Assembly: GCA_905221605.1 (NCBI GenBank)
Contig: CAJNDS010000202.1
Span: forward strand, 954,404-1,018,403
Origin: Symbiodinium natans
Taxonomy: Eukaryota; Sar; Dinophyceae; Suessiales; Symbiodiniaceae
Reading direction: 5' to 3'
DNA length: 64,000 nucleotides
Below, in pieces: positions 58,003 through 64,000 of the stretch; the first letter of the stretch is position 1; each line of letters begins with the position of its first letter. The notes beneath the pieces are model-generated. The model did no database searches. It saw only the letters and a list, made by a program, of their open reading frames with translations, and was not told where the DNA came from. The translations under genes were made by a program, and so were the position numbers.

Positions 58003-58337
58003 CACAACAAACCCCATGTCTATTTCAATCAGCATGATTTCCTGCACAGCTTCCCTAGGCTCAACCAAGGGACTTGCCCGGAAGGTGCCCAAGTTGCAGT
58101 GAAAAAGAGCGTCTGGAGCCGGTGAGGTCGACGGGCCAGGATGCCACGAAGTTGCTGCTCAAAGCCCTGGTCCAGCATCCGATCAGCTTCGTCCAGCACG
58201 AGGGCCGACAAGTCTTCCAAAGAGAGCTCACCCCTCGTCACAAAGTCAAGGATACGCCCAGGCGTCCCAGTGCACCAGTGAATCTGTTCGGACATGGCCT
58301 TCCTTTGCGGCCTCATATCCACAGTGCCGGTCGAGCC
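58003..58337 (-). pseudogene. Inverted middle block of the DEAD-box helicase (motifs Ib, II, III)
   Basis: Read on the - strand from 58337: GSTGTVDMRPQRKAMSEQ, motif Ib TGTPGRILDF, motif II VLDEADRML, and FFTATW (motif III, usually SAT). A second - strand piece (58059-58003) gives PREAVQEIMLIEIDMGF up to a GTAAGT donor. Between them lie 29 bases with GC and AG ends. Placed in the opposite orientation, the block continues FYGG of the 57559 exon without a gap and ends in an intron whose acceptor is the CAG before 58347. GGTG at 57922-57925 and CACC at 58337-58340 are inverted copies at the two edges. Confidence 0.75.
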
Positions 58338-58346
58338 ACCAATCAG

Positions 58347-59030
58347 GACATCACTCACACTTTCCATGTCTGCTCCAACAAGCGCGAGAAGTTGTCACGC
58401 TTGGTGGCACAGCTGCGCGAAAATCATGAAGGCGAGCGCATGATTGTGTTCATGAACACGAAAGTAAGCTGTGCAGAGCTTCAAGCACGTCTGGTAGAGC
58501 AACGCGACGCATGTGAAACTCTCAATGGCGATATGGACCAAGCAACCCGCGAGGCTTCGTTGGAAGCTTTCAGAGCTTGTAGGCCAGGATTGTTGGTAGC
58601 GACAGATGTGGCAGCCCGGGGTTTGGACATTGATGATGTCTCTGTGGTGAACTTTGATATGGCCAGCACTTGCGACTCCTTTGTCCACCGGGTTGGGCGC
58701 ACTGGGCGTGCTGGCAAGAAGGGCCTGGCCGTGTCGCTGCTAAACCGCTTAGACAAGAACGATCTTCGGGTGGCGTGTGAAGTGGCCGATCACTTTGGCA
58801 CTGCCGGTAAAACTGTTCCAGCTGGCTTAGAGGCTTTTTTGCAAGAGGTGCGTGAACGGGCTGCCGATGCTGGGCTTGAGACTGGAGCAGCTTCAGCGGA
58901 TACACACACACACAACACGGGGCTCACCGATCCCCAAGTCAAGCTTCAAGGCCATCAGCTTGCGCGAGTCCTTGCCGCGCCCTCAATTAAGCAGAAGCAC
59001 AGCAAGCTGCCAGCTTCCAGTTGGCTATGA
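58347..59030 (+). CDS. DEAD-box RNA helicase, C-terminal part (motifs IV, V, VI)
   Basis: Starts after AATCAG at 58346. It encodes DITHTFHVCSNKREKLSRLV, motif IV MIVFMNTK, the GDMDQATREASLEAF segment, motif V VATDVAARGLD and motif VI HRVGRTGRAGKKG. It continues to a polar C terminus and stops at TGA 59028-59030. This is the RecA-like second half of a DEAD-box protein. It is cut off from its own middle motifs by the inverted block, so as the sequence stands the gene should not give a working helicase. Confidence 0.8.
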   Translation, partial: DITHTFHVCSNKREKLSRLVAQLRENHEGERMIVFMNTKVSCAELQARLVEQRDACETLNGDMDQATREASLEAFRACRPGLLVATDVAARGLDIDDVSVVNFDMASTCDSFVHRVGRTGRAGKKGLAVSLLNRLDKNDLRVACEVADHFGTAGKTVPAGLEAFLQEVRERAADAGLETGAASADTHTHNTGLTDPQVKLQGHQLARVLAAPSIKQKHSKLPASSWL

Positions 59031-59059
59031 CGTTTGTGGCTCTGGCAATCCCTGGTGTT

Positions 59060-60250
59060 CACAGCTTTCACATTCATGCTGAGGCAAGCGACAAGATGAT
59101 TGCGGAAGAGACCCTGCGACGGGGCGTGCGCTTCATGAACATCGAACGCTCCAAGGCGGTGGATGCCCCCTGGGACTGCAGTTGGTATGTCGATGTATTT
59201 CGTAGTCGGTAGGTGTTCCGGCCGAGCACTGTTTTTTTGTGAACGCTTCGGAAGTATTCCTCCTTGGCCTACAGTTGACTACAAAGTTGGAGGACCGCTT
59301 TCGACGGCCAAAATGGAGAATTCGTCGACTTGTTCCGCTCAGCGAGCTAGAAGATGCCGTGCGCAGGCATGAAGCAAGGGGTCATGAGCTGGCAGCACTC
59401 ACAGATGATGCAGGAGACTCCGGACAGGGCACATTGTACTGTAGTTTACCACACAGTACGAAGATGTACGAAGTCTTCACGACGCCGCAGAATGCGGCCA
59501 GCCACAAAGCCTAACCCAGCACACCAACGTCTGGCAAGTTAGAGCGCACGAGCCTCCACCCACACACCGCCCCTTCTTGCCAGGAGTTGTGCATGCAGTT
59601 ATCACGGACCTGAATGATCCTACGAAGTACGTCGCAACGGAGATGTTCGAATTACCCCGTGCCCGCGAGCACATGTGGCAGTTGTTCGACCATTGTCGTG
59701 ACCGCAAACCCAGCCTTCCGAGAAGCGTGGCAACAGGGAGGATGAGTTCTACTATCAGACCTTCAGCAAACTGCCTTTCGTGACTCTCCAAAACAAGCCC
59801 TTACCTGTGAAGATGGTACTTTTGTGGACACTTTCCGGCTGCTTCTGCAGAAGTTCTCGCATCAGACAGCTGAGCATCCCTGGCTCAGATTGGTGGATGT
59901 CGTTTCGCGCGAGAAGCAGTACGGCAACACCGCCTTCCACATCTGCGCATACGCGGGGCACTATGACCTGCTCCAGGAGCTGGTGCAGCACGCGACCTTG
60001 CACCGGGTGCCCGTGGAGCTGCTCAGGACCACAAAGGGCGAAACAGTTCTCGAAGTGGCTCTGGCGCAGCAGAATTTTGCCTGCTTCAACCTGCTGGCTC
60101 CTTTCTTTGGGGCGGAACCGCGGCCAGAAGGAGTGGATGTGGCCAAGACTCAGAGCGTGCGGTGGTGGACACTTTGCAGGCTGAGGAGGACACACCGGCT
60201 CCTCGAGAGTCCATCCATCTGCCTCAGGAACTGTCGCTGGGAGATCTGAC
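59060..60250 (+). CDS. Exon series of an ankyrin-repeat protein
   Basis: Coding pieces in order: about 59063-59210 (HAEASDKMIAEETLRRGVRF), about 59272-59420 (LEDRFRRPKWRIRRLVPLSE), about 59585-59710 (VVHAVITDLNDPTKYVATEM), about 59715-59790 (EDEFYYQTFSKLPFVTLQNK) and about 59805-60165. The last has TFVDTFRLLLQKFSHQTAEH and two ankyrin-type repeats: YGNTAFHICAYAGHYDLLQE and KGETVLEVALAQQNFACFNL. Exon ends are approximate and one junction near 59800 needs a one-base shift I could not explain. Possibly a channel or scaffold with an ankyrin domain; the identity is not clear. Confidence 0.5.
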
Positions 60251-60450
60251 ACGGTACCTGAGGCGGATTGCGGATGTCCTCCCAGATGTCCCAGACCTCG
60301 TCCTGCTCAAGAAAGTCCACATTCATCTCAGGGGTTCTTCCCTGGATGATGCTGAAAGCTTCTTGCAGTTGACAGTGACGGCAAAGTCTGTGACAGCTTA
60401 TGGCTGTACTGCTGACAGCCTTGACGTCCATGCCTCAGTCTTGCAGGAAC
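60195..60450 (+). CDS. Probable further exon of the ankyrin-protein gene
   Basis: Open frame with HLPQELSLGDLTRYLRRIAD, then VLPDVPDLVLLKKVHIHLRG and DDAESFLQLTVTAKSVTAYG. Open up to TAG at 60647, but protein quality drops after about 60430. No known motif. It overlaps the previous exon series by a few bases, so one boundary is wrong. Confidence 0.35.
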
Positions 60451-60647
60451 ACAACTGCAGAAGGTGTGAGCTTCTGGACACCTTCACGAATCATAGGACA
60501 GTTTCTCAAAACCCGGACCCCTATCGTTTTCAACCACGGTTCTACTCCCGTCTCATTTCTTTCGAAGATACACGTGAGCTGTCTTCATTCCTTGCTCGTG
60601 TAGGGGACTTCCGAACGAATTCCAAGCCACAGGCTTGGAATTCTTAG

Positions 60648-61200
60648 AATTAGAAGAAATCTTTCATATAATGAGTTTCATAGTAAAGGAGCTCTTTCGC
60701 TTCCTATCAAGAAGTAAGGAGCTTTCTTCATGGCTACGACAAGTTAGAGACCAGGTAGAGAAGCTCTGAAAAATTCGAGATCCACACGGAAAGTCGCATA
60801 TTCGGAAGTTCTCGAGTCTTGGAGCTTGTTACCCTTGAAACTTTTGATAGCGAGAGAAGCCCTTGAGTTTCCTATTAAGTGGGACAGTAACTAGCTCATT
60901 TACAAAAAGGATCTTGTCACGCCCTCAAACTACCTTCAAGCTATCCGTTGGGGAGTAGGAAGTTTTTCGTTTGATCAGAAGAGGATGGACTTCTGCCTGT
61001 TCCCCAGGGCCCTAGGGGAGCTGTGCAGATTTTATCGGAGTTCGAAACACTCATACCTTCAGAAAAAAGGGAGAGCTCTCACTGCACGATTTACTTAATC
61101 CAGTGCAACACTATGCAGCAAGGTCTTCGCCCCACACGGTGACATTAATCTTGGGTTCGCTTGAGCAGGAGAGCAAGTCCCCATAGACAAGCTGTGAACA
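60648..61200. other. No gene seen
   Basis: AT-richer stretch with purine-rich runs; a short inverted repeat CCAAGCCACAGGCTTGG lies at about 60622-60638, and nothing else is recognisable. Confidence 0.5.
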
Positions 61201-61204
61201 CACA

Positions 61205-61952
61205 GGGGTTGGTCGGCCTTACCGTCCGAAAAGCAGTTCTGTTCAGCTGCGCTTGCACGTATGTCTTACCCGAGGTCTGCACTCATTTCCTCGAGGCCTG
61301 CCGGCGGATGTATGAGGTTGGCGATCCAGCTTGGGAGCGTTTGTTTTTTCTCCCGGCGGTGCGAGGTGACCCCTCTGAGCAGGAAAAGGAGCGCTTCACG
61401 GGGGCCACGGAAGCTTTGGCCCGTTGTTTACAGGCCAGGGCACGGGTAGCCAATCTTCGCCTCCACTCCTTCGGCCGGGATGGCTCCACTGGCTACGCTT
61501 TTCCACGCAGGCACCTCACCAAGCCCAGTCTCGCAGACGTGGTGGGTGGAGTGTTTCACGTGAACATTGTCATCCGCATTCGCGAGAGACTCGAGTCAAA
61601 GCTAGAACTGCAAGAAGCCAACAGCATTGCCCGCTTTCGGAAGCGGTCACGCGAGGGGCGCAACCTCAGCCGGGAGGACCTGTCACAGCAGTACTTCTTT
61701 GCCGTGAAGTGGGCATCCCTCGACCGTTTCTACTACAGCCGGGACTTGGTCAAGTTCGAGATGGCCGAAGCAGGCCCAACTGAGGGCCTGCGTGCCGGTG
61801 TAAATGTAGATTCGTTTCTCGATGTTGCGGCTGAGTTGCTAGCCATGTGGGCTTATCCCCTGACGGACACAATGCCTGAAGGGCTGCAGAACATATTTGA
61901 CGACTATGTGGCTGCGCTGGATGAGGGGCTGTGGTGTTTGCTTCATCCTTGA
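61205..61952 (+). CDS. Unknown protein, C-terminal exon
   Basis: A 249-codon open stretch after an acceptor-like CACAG, ending at TGA 61950-61952. It encodes CACTYVLPEVCTHFLEACRR, a basic central helix (FRKRSREGRNLSREDLSQQY), WASLDRFYYSRDLVKFEMAE and an acidic end (NIFDDYVAALDEGLWCLLHP). Coding texture is good. No domain recognised. It follows the ankyrin exons on the same strand and may be the end of that gene. Confidence 0.5.
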
Positions 61953-62778
61953 TGTAAAGACAAGGCTCACACAGCCGCACAGCCACGAGCAACTTTAGAA
62001 TAGATGCTCGACCTGGGGGAATGCTGGCTTGAAAGGTGGCACCTAAAGAACCTACAGTAGTGTGGTAGCAGATTTCTTTATCTCCCAATCCAGGTCTAGG
62101 CCGGTCTTCAAGGCAAACGCTTGAGGTAACCACCGTGGCGGAGGGGTCGGTATGCGCGCAGCAGCAGCCGTACGTGGATGGATGCCTGCCAGGACGGTGG
62201 TGGGCAACCTTTGCCGTGCCTGAGGGCTCGTGACCTGAGTGTTCGGCGGAACCGTCGGCGGACTTCCCTGAGCAGAAGCAGCAGAAGCAGTTGTCCGCGC
62301 CAAAAAAGTGCGAAACAGGCCGTCAGCTCTGCCATCATGGAATCTGGATGTCGGCTGTATCCCACTGTGGTTTGTCCCTTTTCGCACAGCGGGGCCCGCC
62401 AGCCGTGAAGCCATAAGTTCAGAAACCCTGAAGTAAAGATCCTGGATCAAAGTTGCCTTCTCATGAAACCTGTTAATGAAGCACTGCAAGCGGTTTTCCC
62501 TTTCGCCCAGCGGGGCTGGCCAAACTGGGCCAGCGGGGCCGGGCAAGCGTGAAACCATAATATCTGAGGTCGAAGGCTCTGGTGAAGAACGTGATTTTTT
62601 TTGGCACTGGCTTTTGGATGTTTTTTAGCAGTTGGGTCCTGACGTCACTTGCCAAGCATTTTCGCTCAAGCTGCAGCCACGCTCTGAAGGAAGCTTTCAA
62701 AAGCATGCTAAGCATACCCTGAATGAGAGCAACTGCACAGTAACAAGCAGTCGGCAAGCCGCATACCCGGAGTTTGCA
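61953..62778. other. Intergenic, with a diverged direct duplication
   Basis: Two related segments (about 62360-62420 and 62490-62560) share TCGCxCAGCGGGGCxxGCCAG and CGTGAAxCCATAA. No gene is supported on either strand. Confidence 0.5.
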
Positions 62779-64000
62779 ATGGGCGCCTGCTGCAGCCCAG
62801 CAGCCAGCGAGGCTGTCCCCTTTGGGCCCAGTTGTTCGGAGTTTCCTGTGACTGTTCTTTTTTTCGTGCTCACAGAGCCAGTCCGTGCCTAAGGCTGTTC
62901 CTTCACATGTTGCACGAGTGACGATGCATGAGACCCGCACTTCTTTGGCAGCTTTCATCCGGCCTGTGCAGCATTTCACACACCAAGCTTTGATAGAGCT
63001 TGCAGCCATGAACTTCTCGCCTGAGCTCAGTGTTGCGCTTCAGCGGGTAACGGCCTGCAACAACGGCGACAGGCTGCTAAGCATGGTCCGCACGGACCTG
63101 CTGAACAGCCTTCAGGAGTCACATGATGCCGTTTTGCATGCCCACGATGCCTGGATGCAGCTTGAGATGCTGGGGACAGACGTCATGTCCATCGGTGGCG
63201 TCGTTGACTTGCATGACAAGGACAGCCTGTTCAAGGCCTTCAAAGAGTCTAAGGTGCTGACACGGGACAGAGTGGTTTGGCAAGCAATTGGACGCTTTCG
63301 GGCTCCCCTTGACGTCTTGCTGACCACCAACTACTTGTCCGACATTGTCAACCACGACAACACCCGAACCTCGCAGCTCCGCAATGCCTTTTACAAAATC
63401 CACTCGGATATCGTGCTGCAGACCATGAGTGACTACTATTCTTGGGAGAAGTTCGCGCGGCACGTGTGGAACAACCAGGAGGACGATGACGTGCAGCTTG
63501 TGCTGCTGAACTTGAACCGCTTCATGGGACTGGACATGCAGAACTTGTACGAGTCATTGATGCAGATGCCCTTCATCGTGACGGACGCGCAGTCCAAGGG
63601 CACGCCCTCATGGACGTTGGTGGCAGCTCAGAATACTCAGACACCCTCGGACGCCGCAAACCTTTTTGAGTCATTGACAAGCTTGGGCCGCGACTTGTCC
63701 TACCCCGACTTTCTCGATCCAGTACGAGAGGCGATCCAGAACAGCATGGCATCAAGCCTGAAAGCAGTTCAGTACTCGGTGGCTGCATGGTGCCAGCTGC
63801 ATGAGCATGCTACGGCGAGCGGGGTCTTGACGTCGGATGACGGCAAGAGGAAGTTTAAAGAGCTAGACGTCCTCATGAGGCAGGAGATCCTATGCACCGC
63901 CTTTGGCTTCCTTGGCACAAATGGGGTGGCTGACTTCCGCTTCGTAGAGCAGCTGCTTCTCCAGCAGGTGTCGCCCGGGGACATCACGGACATACCGGAT
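62779..64000 (+). CDS. 5' part of an unknown protein, open at window end
   Basis: From ATG 62924 the frame is open for 359 codons to the last base: MHETRTSLAAFIRPVQHFTH, AAMNFSPELSVALQRVTACN, LEMLGTDVMSIGGVVDLHDK, IGRFRAPLDVLLTTNYLSDI, FARHVWNNQEDDDVQLVLLN and so on. It is helical and neither repetitive nor Cys-rich. An alternative start at ATG 62779 (MGACCSPAASEAVPFGPS, a myristoylation/palmitoylation-like N terminus) would join in phase 0 if the 28 bases 62848-62875 (GT...AG, T-rich) were an intron. I do not recognise the family. Confidence 0.6.

Noticed and set aside
63112..63993. Several - strand ORFs near the right end
   Set aside because: Shadows of the long + strand frame that is open to the window end.

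Overview
The window looks like nuclear DNA of a dinoflagellate, with Symbiodiniaceae or a relative most likely; the species cannot be told from sequence alone. Reasons: nearly every coding segment I trust lies on the + strand. Introns placed by protein continuity mostly start with GC, with some GT and a few GA, and end in AG, often with AG|G at the junctions. Exons as short as 21 bp sit beside intronless exons of 2.7-5.3 kb. Thr-rich linker exons recur, and a zinc-ribbon-like FCRxCG exon resembles a motif common in dinoflagellate proteins. No bacterial signals (operons, Shine-Dalgarno sites, CRISPR) are present. Start codons are uncertain for most exons because they are internal.

Layout. 0.2-0.65 kb: exon of a secreted or surface protein. 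About 1.3-16.6 kb: one giant gene made of about 30 Cys-rich modules of about 136 aa in strict alternation of two types (A with about 12 Cys, B with about 10 Cys), ending in a non-modular extracellular tail. 16.7-21.6 kb: Thr-rich exon fragments around an 84-bp minisatellite (17.4-19.4 kb). 21.6-25.3 kb: mostly non-coding. 25.4-29 kb: the C-terminal end of a membrane protein, a calmodulin-like EF-hand gene with phase-0 exons, and a compact GC-rich coding block flanked by 20-bp direct repeats and containing a 42-bp-arm palindrome. 29-37 kb: sparse, with isolated exons. 37-38.4 kb: ankyrin-type exon inside a segmental duplication (second copy at 52.3-53.8 kb). 39-40.5 kb: intact intronless gene with beta/gamma-crystallin-like, hydrophobic and ricin-B-type lectin regions. 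40.6-47.35 kb: AT-rich island, short terminal-type repeats and a decayed PIF1-like helicase with C-terminal zinc ribbons, probably a mobile element. 47.3-52.0 kb: GC-rich complex satellite that switches strand near 50.54 kb. 54.2-56.0 kb: intact intronless membrane protein with a TIR-like WCVFE region. 56.4-57.1 kb: HSP70 fragment and an exon of unknown family. 57.5-59.0 kb: DEAD-box helicase whose middle part (motifs Ib, II, III) lies on the opposite strand, which I read as a precise internal inversion. 59-62 kb: ankyrin-containing exons. 62.8-64 kb: 5' part of an unrecognised protein, open at the window end.

The genes do not form one pathway. The common theme is tandem duplication, insertion and local rearrangement in a repeat-rich eukaryotic genome. 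The strongest items for follow-up are the alternating A/B module array, the inverted block in the DEAD-box gene, the strand-switching satellite and the helicase element with its zinc-ribbon array.
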